From the NCBI RefSeq assembly GCF_005153485.1, contig NZ_CP039740.1:4219001-4283000 (forward strand): 64,000 bases of DNA, in the 5' to 3' direction. How positions within the stretch are numbered: position 1 is the stretch's first letter; every line of letters begins with the position of its first letter. Below, in pieces: positions 25,947-34,185 of this stretch. Origin of the DNA: Pseudolabrys sp. FHR47 (GTDB taxonomy: Bacteria > Pseudomonadota > Alphaproteobacteria > Rhizobiales > Xanthobacteraceae). The position numbers and the translations under genes are program-made. Below the pieces are notes generated by a model. It had not been told where the DNA came from. It searched no databases and saw nothing but the letters and a program-made list of their open reading frames with translations.

Positions 25947-26804
25947 TTACGGGGCTCGGTGTGACATCCACTTGCCGGCCTCGGCATTGGCGATGAGGTC
26001 GGCGAGCGCCGCGTTGAACGCTGCCGGCTCTTCGCTGGTAATGGTGTGACCCGAGCGCGGGATGACCACGAGGCCCGCGGTCGGCACCGTACGCTTGATG
26101 AAGACACTGGCTTCAAGGCACCAGTCGTCCTCGTCGCCGACCAATACCAGAAGCGGCAGCTTGAACTTCTTCAGGTCGTCCTGGATGTCCCACAAGGTCG
26201 GGCGCTTGGCCTGCACTTCACGCATGGTCATGGCGTGGCCGACCGGCGAATGCTCCGCCAGCATCTTTGCGAACTCGGCGAAGCCGCGCGGGTCCTTGTA
26301 TTTGTGGGTCTGGCGCGTCGCGCCGTCGGCATAGCGCGCGGCTGCGGTCGGAAAATCGACGGTTTCGAACATCTTGGCGGTTTCGCGCGACGCTTCGCGC
26401 GTCTGCTCGACCAGTTTGGCATCGGGGCTCGAGCCATAGCCGCAGCCGGCCGTCATGACCGAGAGACACCTTTCCGGATATTTGACGCCGACCAGCAGCG
26501 CGGTGAGCGCACCCATCGAATGACCGACGATATGCGCCTTGTCGATCTTGAGCGCATCCAGGAGCGCGATGACATCGTCAACGGCCAAGCCCTGCCCGTA
26601 TTTCGCCGGATCGGTCGGCACGTCGGACGGCGGATAGCCGCGCTGGCTATAGGTGATGCAACGATGCGCTCGCGAGAAGAACCGCATCTGCGGCTCCCAG
26701 GTGCGCCAGTCGCCGGCATATTCGTGGACGAATACGATGGGCGTGCCGCTTCCGGCTTCCTCGTAATAGAGGCTGACGCCATCCCTCGTTTGGATCTGCG
26801 ACAT
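25947..26804 (-). CDS. Alpha/beta hydrolase
   Basis: 285-residue alpha/beta-hydrolase fold protein. The nucleophile elbow is GHSMGALTAL (Ser near residue 98), an acid candidate is in LVLVGDEDDWC and the catalytic His in PRSGHTITSEEP. The oxyanion region is VFVHEYAGDWRTW. The ATG at 26804 opens SQIQTRDGVSLYYEEAGSGTPIVFVHE, the normal start of the fold; upstream in-frame codons are not family-like. Probably an esterase, lactonase or C-C hydrolase acting with the adjacent SDR protein; the substrate is unknown. Confidence 0.9.
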   Translation of the reverse strand: MSQIQTRDGVSLYYEEAGSGTPIVFVHEYAGDWRTWEPQMRFFSRAHRCITYSQRGYPPSDVPTDPAKYGQGLAVDDVIALLDALKIDKAHIVGHSMGALTALLVGVKYPERCLSVMTAGCGYGSSPDAKLVEQTREASRETAKMFETVDFPTAAARYADGATRQTHKYKDPRGFAEFAKMLAEHSPVGHAMTMREVQAKRPTLWDIQDDLKKFKLPLLVLVGDEDDWCLEASVFIKRTVPTAGLVVIPRSGHTITSEEPAAFNAALADLIANAEAGKWMSHRAP

Positions 26805-26833
26805 CGTTTCCCTCGCTGCCACGACGCGAATTA

Positions 26834-26847
26834 GTTTGCACACAAAC
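26834..26847. promoter_or_regulatory. Candidate palindromic operator before the alpha/beta hydrolase
   Basis: GTTTGCACACAAAC is a 5-bp inverted repeat around a 4-base centre, 30 bases upstream of the hydrolase start and within the 223-base divergent region shared with the NitT/TauT binding protein. On the minus strand it ends TGTGTGCAAAC, resembling TGCACGCAAAC before the cyclase gene. Confidence 0.4.
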
Positions 26848-27027
26848 AAAGCCCGAGTAAAGTCCAAAGACGACAAATTGCCGGGGTCCTGTTCGACAGG
26901 GCCGGCGGATGAGCAAGACTTGAGCAAGACTTGCCCCACCGCCCGGACTTGACGGACGATTAAACACGCTTGGAGCCGCGCGGCTTCAGGCAAATGTTTG
27001 GGTCGCTTCCTTCAGGGAGAAAAGTCG

Positions 27028-28005
27028 ATGTTCGCTTTTCGGCGCCGCGTTATTGCACTGATCGCTGCTTTTGCTCTCGCCACGGCTTTCGCGCCGCAGG
27101 CCGGGGCGCAACAGAAGACCACCATCAAGGTTTCCAGCCTGACGCTGCCGGTCATCGCGCCGCTGGTCTGGAATATCATGAAGACACGCGGCTTGGACGA
27201 GAAGCACGGTTTCACGCTCGAAATTCAGCCCTATCCCGCGATCTCTGCCTATTACGCCGGCTTCGCGACCGGCGAGACCGATGTCGTGCTTGGCGGGCCG
27301 ACAGTTTTTCAGAAGCTCTATCAGGAAGGTGTGCCGGCCCGCATCATCGGCACCGGCATCACGCTCGCCGACCTCGTGATCTTCGCCAAGGACCCGGCGA
27401 TCAAGTCGCTCGCCGACCTCAAGGGCAAGCAGATTGCCATGGATATGGGCAGCGCCCAGTTCCAGGTGGTGAAGATCTATGCGCTGGCCAAGGGCATCGA
27501 CCTCGGCAAGGACATCACCGTGGTCAACGCCAACTTTGCCGTTGCACGCGCGCAGTTGGAGGCGGGCCGCGTCGACGCCGCGATGGTGATCGAGCCGCTC
27601 GCCAGCATCATCACAAAGCAGAATCCGGACTGGAAGATTATCTTCAACGGCGCCGAAGGCTGGAAGGACGTCACCGGCGAGACCGGCTGGGAGTTGGTAC
27701 CCGCCATGCGCGCCAGCCTGATCGAGAAAGACCCGACCGCGCCGAAGAAACTGATCGCCGCGCTAGCCGACGTCGCCAAGGTCTTCCATGAGGAGACCGC
27801 GGCGGCCGACAAGATCGGCGCCGAAACCACCAAGCTGCCGCCCGGCGTCCTCACCGCCGCGATCTCCGGCGGCCGCTTGCAGCTTTCGGTCAAGCCGATG
27901 TCGGATGCCGCCGCCAAAAAATCGGTCAAGGACATGATGGAGCTGGCGGTAAAGGCCGGTTTCTACACGCAGATGCCGGACGACAAGATTTTCCACGTTC
28001 AGTAG
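27028..28005 (+). CDS. NitT/TauT-type ABC transporter substrate-binding protein
   Basis: 325-residue NMT1/SsuA-like periplasmic binding protein with signal peptide (MFAFRRRVIALIAAFALATA...AGAQ). Family features: SSLTLPVIAPLVWNIMKTRGLDEKHGF, the ligand-loop region GETDVVLGGPTVF and KSLADLKGKQIAMDMG. The ATG at 27028 has CAGGGAGAAAAG just upstream. It is the first gene of a three-gene plus-strand importer; the permease starts 4 bases after its stop. This family carries nitrate, sulphonates, riboflavin precursors and aromatic acids, so the ligand stays open. Confidence 0.92.
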   Translation: MFAFRRRVIALIAAFALATAFAPQAGAQQKTTIKVSSLTLPVIAPLVWNIMKTRGLDEKHGFTLEIQPYPAISAYYAGFATGETDVVLGGPTVFQKLYQEGVPARIIGTGITLADLVIFAKDPAIKSLADLKGKQIAMDMGSAQFQVVKIYALAKGIDLGKDITVVNANFAVARAQLEAGRVDAAMVIEPLASIITKQNPDWKIIFNGAEGWKDVTGETGWELVPAMRASLIEKDPTAPKKLIAALADVAKVFHEETAAADKIGAETTKLPPGVLTAAISGGRLQLSVKPMSDAAAKKSVKDMMELAVKAGFYTQMPDDKIFHVQ

Positions 28006-28009
28006 CCCG

Positions 28010-28783
28010 ATGGCCCTCGAGACTCCCCGGGAGTCTGCGCCGGACATCGCCTTTCCGAAGCAGACTCTCGTTTCCCTGCTGATCTTTGCCGCGGCGTGGG
28101 AAACGCTGTCCCATCTCGCGCCCTATCTCGGCATTCCGCCTTTCGCGGTGCCCAGCTTCGTCAAGATCGCGCAGAGCATGGTCAAGATCACGCCGATCGA
28201 CATCGTCGTGACCCTGGCGCGTGTCATCGGCGCACTCATCGTCTCCTTCGTCCTCGGCGTGCTCGCCGCCATGGCGATGTACCGCTCCGAAACGCTCGAC
28301 AATTACCTGCATCCGATGATCCGCATCCTGATGGCGGTGCCGGTGGTGTCGTGGATTCTGTTCGCGGTGCTGTGGTTTCCCGGCGTCGAATTCCGCATCG
28401 CCTTCGTGCTGGTGGTCGTCTGCGGCCCCGTGTTCCTGGTCGACTCGCTCGATGCCATGCGCGGGGTGTCGCGCGACCTGCGCAACATGATGCTGTCGTT
28501 CCGGCCGACGACGACTGACTACTTCGTCAAGCTGATGCTGCCGGCGATCCTGCCCAGCATTTTCACCAGCTGGAAGGTGAATATCAGCCTCGCCATCCGT
28601 GTCGTCACCATCGCCGAACTGGTCGGGGCCGTGACCGGCATAGGCCATCAATTGTCGGTCGCGCAGGAACTGTTCTCGGTATCCGACGTGTTCGCCTGGA
28701 CCATCGTGCTGGTGGCGCTCTTGTTCCTGCTCGAGGCGCTGGTCGCGCGCATCGAGCACCGGCTGCTGCGGTGGCGCACATGA
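28010..28783 (+). CDS. NitT/TauT-type ABC transporter permease
   Basis: 257-residue inner-membrane permease of the SsuC/TauC class. The binding-protein-dependent transport signature lies around FRPTTTDYFVKLMLPAILPSIFTSWKVNISLAI. Several hydrophobic helices are clear. It starts 4 bases after the binding-protein stop; its own stop overlaps the ATG of the ATPase gene by 4 bases. It works as a homodimer in this family. Confidence 0.92.
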   Translation: MALETPRESAPDIAFPKQTLVSLLIFAAAWETLSHLAPYLGIPPFAVPSFVKIAQSMVKITPIDIVVTLARVIGALIVSFVLGVLAAMAMYRSETLDNYLHPMIRILMAVPVVSWILFAVLWFPGVEFRIAFVLVVVCGPVFLVDSLDAMRGVSRDLRNMMLSFRPTTTDYFVKLMLPAILPSIFTSWKVNISLAIRVVTIAELVGAVTGIGHQLSVAQELFSVSDVFAWTIVLVALLFLLEALVARIEHRLLRWRT

Positions 28784-29565
28784 GCGGTCCGCCGCCCATC
28801 ACCGTATGCGGACTGCGCAAGGTGTTCCGGCAAACGACGTCGGGGCAATCGGTGGTCGCCATCGACCGGCTCGATCTGACCATTGCGCCGAAGGAAGTGG
28901 TCGCCATCGTCGGTCAGACAGGCTGCGGCAAGTCGACTTTCTTCGATCTGATGATCGGGCTCGACAGACCGACCGAAGGCACGCTGATGATCGGCGAGCG
29001 CAGCCCCTTCGCCGATTTCGACTACTTCCGCGGCAAGATCGCCACCGTATTCCAGCAGGACCGCCTGTTGCCGTGGCGAACCGCGCTCGACAACGCCAAA
29101 CTGCCGCTCGAACTGCTGCGCGTGCCGGAGACCGAGCAGCGCGAACGTGCCTTGAAATGGCTGACACGGTTGGGGCTCGCCAAATTCATCAATGCCTACC
29201 CGCACGAGCTGTCGGGCGGCATGCGCCAGCGCGTCGCCATCGCACGGGCCTTCGCCGTGCAACCGGAAATCCTGCTCGCCGACGAAGCCTTCGGCCATCT
29301 CGATGAGGTCACCGCCGCCGAATTGCGCGGCGAGTTCCTGGCGCTGGCGCGCGAATGCGGCTCGACCGCCATTCTCATCACCCACCAGCTCGAGGAGGCC
29401 ATCGAGGTCGGCGACCGCATCGTGGTCTTCGGCAAGTCGGCAAAGCTGCTCGCCGACATTCACGTCAAGCAATGGGGCGCCGCCGATTACGGAACCTTGC
29501 GCGAGGCGATCCAGACGACGCTGCAGAACAACGCGCCGGATGCACGCCTCGCCCGCGCCTCTTGA
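28780..29565 (+). CDS. NitT/TauT-type ABC transporter ATP-binding protein
   Basis: 261-residue ATPase. Walker A GQTGCGKST, Q-loop VFQQDRLLPWRTALDN, signature ELSGGMRQRVAIARA, Walker B LLADEAFGHLDEVT and the switch ILITHQ are present. In Walker B the usual DEPF is DEAF. The ATG at 28780 overlaps the permease stop (ATGA); a GTG at 28771 is a less likely start. Its stop abuts, with no gap, the stop of the convergent cyclase gene (TGATCA at 29563-29568). Confidence 0.92.
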   Translation: MSGPPPITVCGLRKVFRQTTSGQSVVAIDRLDLTIAPKEVVAIVGQTGCGKSTFFDLMIGLDRPTEGTLMIGERSPFADFDYFRGKIATVFQQDRLLPWRTALDNAKLPLELLRVPETEQRERALKWLTRLGLAKFINAYPHELSGGMRQRVAIARAFAVQPEILLADEAFGHLDEVTAAELRGEFLALARECGSTAILITHQLEEAIEVGDRIVVFGKSAKLLADIHVKQWGAADYGTLREAIQTTLQNNAPDARLARAS

Positions 29566-30417
29566 TCATCGCCGCGGAATAATCGCCCGCGCGGCGTCAC
29601 CGATCGCCTCGACCGACATGTCGGTGTCCTCGAAGCAGACGATGCGGCACGGGCAGCTTTCCAGCCCTTCGTAGCGCCACGGAAATGCGCCGATGACGCA
29701 GCGCTTGTTGAGCATCAGCTCGATGTCGCCGCCGATATTCTCGGCGTGCAGCAGGCCTTCGGCGAAGGCCCAGGTGTGGAACGGAAACACATTGTCGCGC
29801 ACCAACCGGCCCGACTTCTTGTGCGTGAACTCGAAGGTGCCGAAGAACTCGCCCGGCGTCTTGCCGTGCTTCTTGGTGAACTCCTCGGCGATGTCGGGAC
29901 GCATGAAGCGGATCGAGGTGTTCATGGCATGATCACATGAACCCGTGTCCATGCCCCACCACTTGATCTTCTTTTTCAGCATCCAGTGCAGCGTGTCGAG
30001 GTTCGGCCCCGGGTGATAGCAGAAGTACTTCACCAGATCCTGCTGCGGCCGGCCTTCATAATGTTTGTGCCAGCCGGTGTGCAGAATAAGGATATCGCCC
30101 TCGCGGATATCGGCGCCGGAGGATTCGATGATCTCCGGCGTGATCACCGCCCAGTCGTGCATGTGCTTCGAGATGTCGACCACGACGCCGCGATTCATCA
30201 GGTAATCGAGCGGCAGGTGCGCCATATCGCCGTTCGGATCGTCCGTCGCATGCATGGCGCCGTCGAAATGGGTGCCGACATGCAGCGCGGTGTCGATGCG
30301 CTGCGCGACGATGCGAACCGTCTGCAAATTCTGCGCGTAGTACATCTTGTTGCCGGCATAGCCGACCCAGCCGGGCGTATGCACGTTCATGACGTGGGAG
30401 AGGTCGACGACTTTCAT
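29566..30417 (-). CDS. Cyclase family protein (kynurenine formamidase-like metal hydrolase)
   Basis: 283-residue protein of the cyclase family (PF04199 type). The metal site HVGTHFDGAMHA (HxGTHxD plus a later His) is near residues 46-57; a second conserved stretch is EGDILILHTGWHKHY. Such enzymes hydrolyse N-formylkynurenine, isatin or other amides and cyclic compounds; which one is not visible. It is downstream of the TauE/SafE gene by 40 bases and convergent with the NitT/TauT importer, whose substrate it might process. A TGTATGC-type site lies just before the start. Confidence 0.88.
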   Translation of the reverse strand: MKVVDLSHVMNVHTPGWVGYAGNKMYYAQNLQTVRIVAQRIDTALHVGTHFDGAMHATDDPNGDMAHLPLDYLMNRGVVVDISKHMHDWAVITPEIIESSGADIREGDILILHTGWHKHYEGRPQQDLVKYFCYHPGPNLDTLHWMLKKKIKWWGMDTGSCDHAMNTSIRFMRPDIAEEFTKKHGKTPGEFFGTFEFTHKKSGRLVRDNVFPFHTWAFAEGLLHAENIGGDIELMLNKRCVIGAFPWRYEGLESCPCRIVCFEDTDMSVEAIGDAARAIIPRR

Positions 30418-30435
30418 GCGCTCGGCTCCGGTAAA

Positions 30436-30458
30436 TCGTTTGCGTGCATACAGTCCAT
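30436..30458. promoter_or_regulatory. Candidate GntR-type operator before the cyclase gene
   Basis: On the minus strand it reads GACTGTATGCACGCAAACGA, between the TauE/SafE stop and the cyclase start (30417). It is the near-twin of the site at 12327-12352. If bound it would give the cyclase its own regulation within the two-gene unit. Confidence 0.4.
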
Positions 30459-31201
30459 CACAGGATAGAGCGCAACGCCAGATGCCCGCCCAGCATCAGC
30501 AGACCGACAAAAAAGCATAGCCGGAAAATCTCGGGCTTGATGTGGCCGCGCAGCAGTTGCCCGAACCGCATCCCCGCAAGCACCGCGACCAGGCCGGCCA
30601 GCGACGGCCACAAGAGATCGGCGTCGATTTCGCCGGCGTGACGCAGCGCGGCGGCGAGCGCGATGGTGCAGATGGTGAAAGACAGCCCGAGCGCCTGCAC
30701 CAGCCTGTGCCGGTCGAGGCCAAGGCCCTGAATATACGGCACCATCGGGATGGCGAAGACACCGGTGCCGACCGAGATCGCACCGGTCGCGATGCCGCAG
30801 ACGAAGCCAATGATGCCTTCGCGCGAGGCCGGCACCGTGAACTCGACCTTGAACAGACCGAGCAGCGCATAGGCCGCGAGCGCGACGCCAAGCCACAACG
30901 TCGCCGTGCTGCCGCCGCTCCGCACCAGCCAGAGCGCGCCGATCGCGGCGCCGACGACGATGCCGGCGAACAACGGCCACAGCCGCGTAACGAGTTCGCG
31001 AAACGCGCCGCCGACCACGGCCTGCCAGATATTGCTGACGAGCGACGGCACGATCAGCATCGCCGCTGCCTGCGCCGGCGGCATCATCAGCCCGAGCAGA
31101 CCGATGGCGACCGTCGGCAATCCCATGCCGATGACACCTTTGACGAAGCCGGCGAGCAGGAAGATGGCGGCGATGGCCGCAAGTGTCAGTTCAAAGTTCA
31201 T
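30458..31201 (-). CDS. Sulfite exporter TauE/SafE family membrane protein
   Basis: 247 residues, nearly all hydrophobic helices. The two family repeats are visible: GFVKGVIGMGLPTVAIGLLGL near the N-terminus and GFVCGIATGAISVGTGVFAIPMVPYIQG in the second half. The ATG at 31201 begins NFELTLAAIAAIFLLAGF; longer in-frame extension upstream runs through a repeat and is not family-like. The family exports sulphite, sulphoacetate or other organic anions. Its partner is the downstream cyclase gene. Confidence 0.9.
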   Translation of the reverse strand: MNFELTLAAIAAIFLLAGFVKGVIGMGLPTVAIGLLGLMMPPAQAAAMLIVPSLVSNIWQAVVGGAFRELVTRLWPLFAGIVVGAAIGALWLVRSGGSTATLWLGVALAAYALLGLFKVEFTVPASREGIIGFVCGIATGAISVGTGVFAIPMVPYIQGLGLDRHRLVQALGLSFTICTIALAAALRHAGEIDADLLWPSLAGLVAVLAGMRFGQLLRGHIKPEIFRLCFFVGLLMLGGHLALRSIL

Positions 31202-31328
31202 TGAGTGTCTTTCGTTCGGCGGCGGCGTCAAAGTCCGCGACCATGATCGACGCCGCACGTATCGGCAATGCGCGCTTGCGCAAGGCTGGGTCTGCGATTG
31301 GCGAAGGGATGAGGCGGCGGGCGCCTTC

Positions 31329-31469
31329 TTACCCTCCCCCTTGTGGGGAGGGTCGGCGAGCATCGAAGATGCGAGCCGGGGTGGGGGTAATCGCGAACAT
31401 CCTCGACCCCCACCCCGACTGCTGTCGCTTCGCGCCATCAGTCGACCCTCCCCACAAGGGGGAGGGTAA
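31329..31469. repeat. Dispersed palindromic repeat, family A, copy 4 (divergent)
   Basis: The outer hairpins are ACCCTCCCCCTTGTGGGGAGGGT and ACCCTCCCCACAAGGGGGAGGGT, with inner arms CCGGGGTGGGGG and CCCCCACCCCG. The A-for-C/T shifts in the stems are compensated on both arms, so the base pairing is kept. It lies upstream of the TauE/SafE gene. Confidence 0.85.
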
Positions 31470-31560
31470 AGAGAATAGTCGTGCGTCATCGCCCGTGTTG
31501 TTTGATCGGCCCCGGGCAGGCCGCATTCCCGTTTCGCATTTCCAGCACCCCTTAAATAAC

Positions 31561-31971
31561 GAGGGCGCGCGGAACGCCGGGGCTCGAACAGCCCCGCAGC
31601 CTCGTGCGAGTGTGAGTTAGATTCACACGAGTTAGTCACCACGGAATTGCCGAGCCTTTGGCGTTCCGCGCGCGGTGTTTCTTAGGTTTGCTCCGCATGG
31701 CCCCCGGTGGACTCACGACCTTTCAGGCGGGCCCTTCTTACGTCGGGACAGCCTATCCACCGCTGTGGGATTTCTTCAGGACGTAAGGCAACCTCCCGTC
31801 ACCCCACGCCCAGTTACACTCCCCGTTGCGCGCGGTTTAGCGCGCCAGGACCGATGCGGCTTGGACCGCCGGGAGGGAAACTGCGCCGCATCTCCGACGC
31901 CCCAACCCGGCCACCGCTCCCCGCCCCAGCGTCTGGAGACGCTGATCAGACACCCCTCGCTAGCAGGGGCG
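31561..31971. other. Unassigned structured non-coding block
   Basis: About 410 bases without a convincing gene but with many stems. A 14-bp perfect pair, 31565-31578 with 31660-31673 (GCGCGCGGAACGCC / GGCGTTCCGCGCGC), encloses hairpins at 31579-31595 (GGGGCT / AGCCCC) and 31610-31628 (GTGTGA / TCACAC). Downstream are 31737-31744 with 31780-31787 (CTTACGTC / GACGTAAG), a possible crossing pair 31706-31711 with 31756-31761, and hairpins at 31828-31845, 31928-31943 and 31953-31969. I do not recognise tmRNA, RNase P, 6S or SRP RNA on either strand. It could be a regulatory RNA or a mobile non-coding element. Confidence 0.45.
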
Positions 31972-32051
31972 GGATGAATGGGAATATAGGGCTAGACCCG
32001 GATGGGTGTCAATAGTCCTAGGAATATTTTTTCAGAGACGCGTAGCCCTGA

Positions 32052-32158
32052 GCTGTCGTCCCGGGCGAGCGTCAGCGAAACCCGGGCCCCATAGCCACCC
32101 TCCGAGCCGTATCGCGACGGCTGTGGATATGGGTCCCCGCCTTCGCGGGGACGACGAG
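32052..32158. repeat. Dispersed palindromic repeat, family C-related copy
   Basis: It ends in GGTCCCCGCCTTCGCGGGGACGACG, the family C hairpin, and begins with TCGTCCCGGGCGAGCGTCAGCGAAACCCGGGCC, a different left arm, so it may be a hybrid. It lies 150 bases before the GntR gene at 32313. Confidence 0.7.
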
Positions 32159-32312
32159 AGAGCTTGCCGGGAGGACGTTCTGCACGACTGCCGGCCCTCA
32201 CAAATCCATAAGATAATATCTTTACTATCATATCCGGTAGCTGCATACTCCGGAAGCAACCTGTGAGACGACGCCCGAAGAGGCGCGCCCGGGGCGCGAC
32301 AGGAGGACGCCG

Positions 32313-33119
32313 ATGCCGCGCAGCAGCGCCAAGACGGCCAAGACCCGGTCAGCATTGGGACTGCCGGTTGCCATGAGCGGCCAGCTCACGGCGCGCATCA
32401 TGTTCGCCGGCCGCTCCTCTTCCCTCTCCGCGCAAATGGTCGCCGAGGTGCGCGACCAGCTTTTCGCCAAGGCGCTCAAGCCCGGCGATTTCCTCGGCAG
32501 CGAGAAAGAACTCGCCGCCCGTTTCGGCACCAGCCGCATCGTCGCCCGTGACGCGCTGCGCACGCTGGAGGCGCTCGGCATTGTCGAAATCCGCATGGGC
32601 AAAGGCGGCGGCGCGCGCATCGCCCACGGCAATCCGCGGCTGTTCGCCGAAGCGCTCGCCGTGCAGCTCGATCTCTCCGGCGTGTCCGCCGCCGAGATCA
32701 TGGACGTGCAGCGCGCCATCGAAACGCTCGGCGCCGAACTCGCCGCCGAACATGCGACGGCCGACGACATCGCCCGGCTGCGCGCCCTGCTCGACCAGGC
32801 GGAAGCCGCGATCGACGATCTTGATCGTTTCACTCGGGCATCGCGCGACTTCCACCTCGCGGTGGCGGAGGCCTCGCACAACCGCGTCATCGTCGTGCAG
32901 CTTCTGTCGCTCGAACACATTTCGTGGCCGCGCCGCAACGCCACGGCGACGCCCAAGCTCGCGCGTCACATTCTCGATACCCACATCAAGCTCACCGACC
33001 TGATCGAAATGCGCGACGGTGCCGCGGCGCGCGCGCTGATGTCCGATCATGTCGGCATGATCCGCGCCCGGCGCGTGGCGGAGCATGGGGAGAGAGATGG
33101 AGGGAGTTCGTGTTGCTGA
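32313..33119 (+). CDS. GntR family transcriptional regulator, FadR/FCD subfamily
   Basis: 268 residues. The winged helix-turn-helix is LKPGDFLGSEKELAARFGTSRIVARDALRTLEALGIVEIR with the wing GKGGGARIA; the C-terminal helical FCD domain carries the ligand/metal residues (RDFHLAVAEASHN, HILDTHIKL, MSDHVGMI). The ATG at 32313 follows GACAGGAGGACGCCG. About 35 N-terminal residues precede the DNA-binding domain. It probably regulates the downstream NMT1-like gene and cluster 3 importer; FCD regulators usually respond to small carboxylates (family knowledge). Confidence 0.9.
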   Translation: MPRSSAKTAKTRSALGLPVAMSGQLTARIMFAGRSSSLSAQMVAEVRDQLFAKALKPGDFLGSEKELAARFGTSRIVARDALRTLEALGIVEIRMGKGGGARIAHGNPRLFAEALAVQLDLSGVSAAEIMDVQRAIETLGAELAAEHATADDIARLRALLDQAEAAIDDLDRFTRASRDFHLAVAEASHNRVIVVQLLSLEHISWPRRNATATPKLARHILDTHIKLTDLIEMRDGAAARALMSDHVGMIRARRVAEHGERDGGSSCC

Positions 33120-33135
33120 CGGCCACGTTCTCTCT

Positions 33136-33246
33136 TCACCTCTCCCATAGGGAGAGGTCGCCGCACAACGCGCGGCGGGTGAGGGGTTACAAACTCTCGA
33201 TTCAGGCCCCCCCTCACCCCCGCCCTCTCCCCAACGGGGAGAGGGA
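33136..33246. repeat. Dispersed palindromic repeat, family A, copy 5
   Basis: The outer hairpins are ACCTCTCCCATAGGGAGAGGT (33138-33158) and GCCCTCTCCCCAACGGGGAGAGGG. The first shows the uninterrupted CCCATAGGG loop that is split by a small hairpin module in the copy at 41256. It lies between the GntR gene and the NMT1-like gene. Confidence 0.85.
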
Positions 33247-33315
33247 GCGCGCCTGCGTGTGCGGCGGCGGCCGCTGACAAGAATCGAAAATCAATAAAGG
33301 AAAGGGAGCAAACGC

Positions 33316-34185
33316 ATGGCCAAGTTCATCATCGAACCGCATTTCCGCCTGCAGGAATGGGTGGCGGACGACAAGGGCTACTTCACCGACGAAGGGCTCG
33401 ACTACGAATTCCGCGAATTGATGCGGGCGACCGACGGCAAGCAGCACGACAAGGGCTCGAAGGGCGCCTTCCAGTCCTTCGAGGAAGGCCGGCAGGCGAG
33501 CGTCTCCTGCGCTTGTCACTGGACCGTGAATGTCGCGGCGTCGAACGGCCACGGCCGCATGCTCACCGATGTTTATTCGGTGGCGACCGCCGGCATCTTC
33601 GTGGCGCCGGATTCAAAGATCAAAACGCCGGAAGATCTCGCCGGAGTGCCGATCTCCGTCGGCTACCAGTCCGGCAGTCATTACGCCACGGTGCAGGCGC
33701 TCGAGCAGTTCCTCAAGCCGGGCGACATCAATCTGCGCTACGAGACCGGCATGCTGTTCAAGCGCATGGAGCACTTGTTCGACGGCACCGCGCCGGCGGT
33801 GCATCTGTTCAACGGGCCTTATTACTTTGCCGAGCAACTCGGCTACCGCAAGGTGCTCGACGCCACCTTCATGATCGGCACCATGATCCATGGCGATCCC
33901 GACCCGGAAGACCTGCGCAAGTTCTTCCGCGCGCTGCGCCGCGCCCAGCGTGACATCGACCTGCGGCCCGAGCTTTACACGCACTTCTACAAAAACGAAT
34001 TCCCCGACCGCTTCCACGCGAAGATGGACACGCGGCGCTGGGGACCGGGCGAACGGCTGGTGTTCGAACCGTACACGAAGGAGGTCTACGAAGAATCCTT
34101 CGAGTGGATCGCCGCCCACGGCATCTTCCCCGAAGGCGGGATGGGCAGCGGGCAATACGAACGGGCGACATTGTCGCTCGCCTGA
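33316..34185 (+). CDS. NMT1/THI5-like substrate-binding-fold protein without a signal peptide
   Basis: 289 residues. The segment FVAPDSKIKTPEDLAGVPISVGYQSGSHY is typical of NMT1-like periplasmic binding proteins, yet the start MAKFIIEPHFRLQEWVADD enters the fold at once with no signal peptide, and no in-frame upstream signal exists because the repeat lies there. The ATG has AAAGGAAAGGGAGC upstream. It could be a cytoplasmic binding protein or an enzyme using the same fold, as 4,5-dihydroxyphthalate decarboxylase does (family knowledge). It sits between the GntR regulator and the cluster 3 importer. Function unassigned. Confidence 0.8.
   Translation: MAKFIIEPHFRLQEWVADDKGYFTDEGLDYEFRELMRATDGKQHDKGSKGAFQSFEEGRQASVSCACHWTVNVAASNGHGRMLTDVYSVATAGIFVAPDSKIKTPEDLAGVPISVGYQSGSHYATVQALEQFLKPGDINLRYETGMLFKRMEHLFDGTAPAVHLFNGPYYFAEQLGYRKVLDATFMIGTMIHGDPDPEDLRKFFRALRRAQRDIDLRPELYTHFYKNEFPDRFHAKMDTRRWGPGERLVFEPYTKEVYEESFEWIAAHGIFPEGGMGSGQYERATLSLA

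Noticed and set aside
31561..31971. tmRNA, RNase P or a tRNA-like element (31579-31595 resembles a T-arm)
   Set aside because: The stem around GTTCGA does not give a proper T-arm, no tag reading frame or RNase P core sequence is visible and no acceptor end is found.
31675..32015. Two overlapping plus-strand frames of about 100 codons in the structured block
   Set aside because: They have no ribosome sites or family-like sequence, overlap each other in different frames and follow the hairpins; I treat the block as non-coding.
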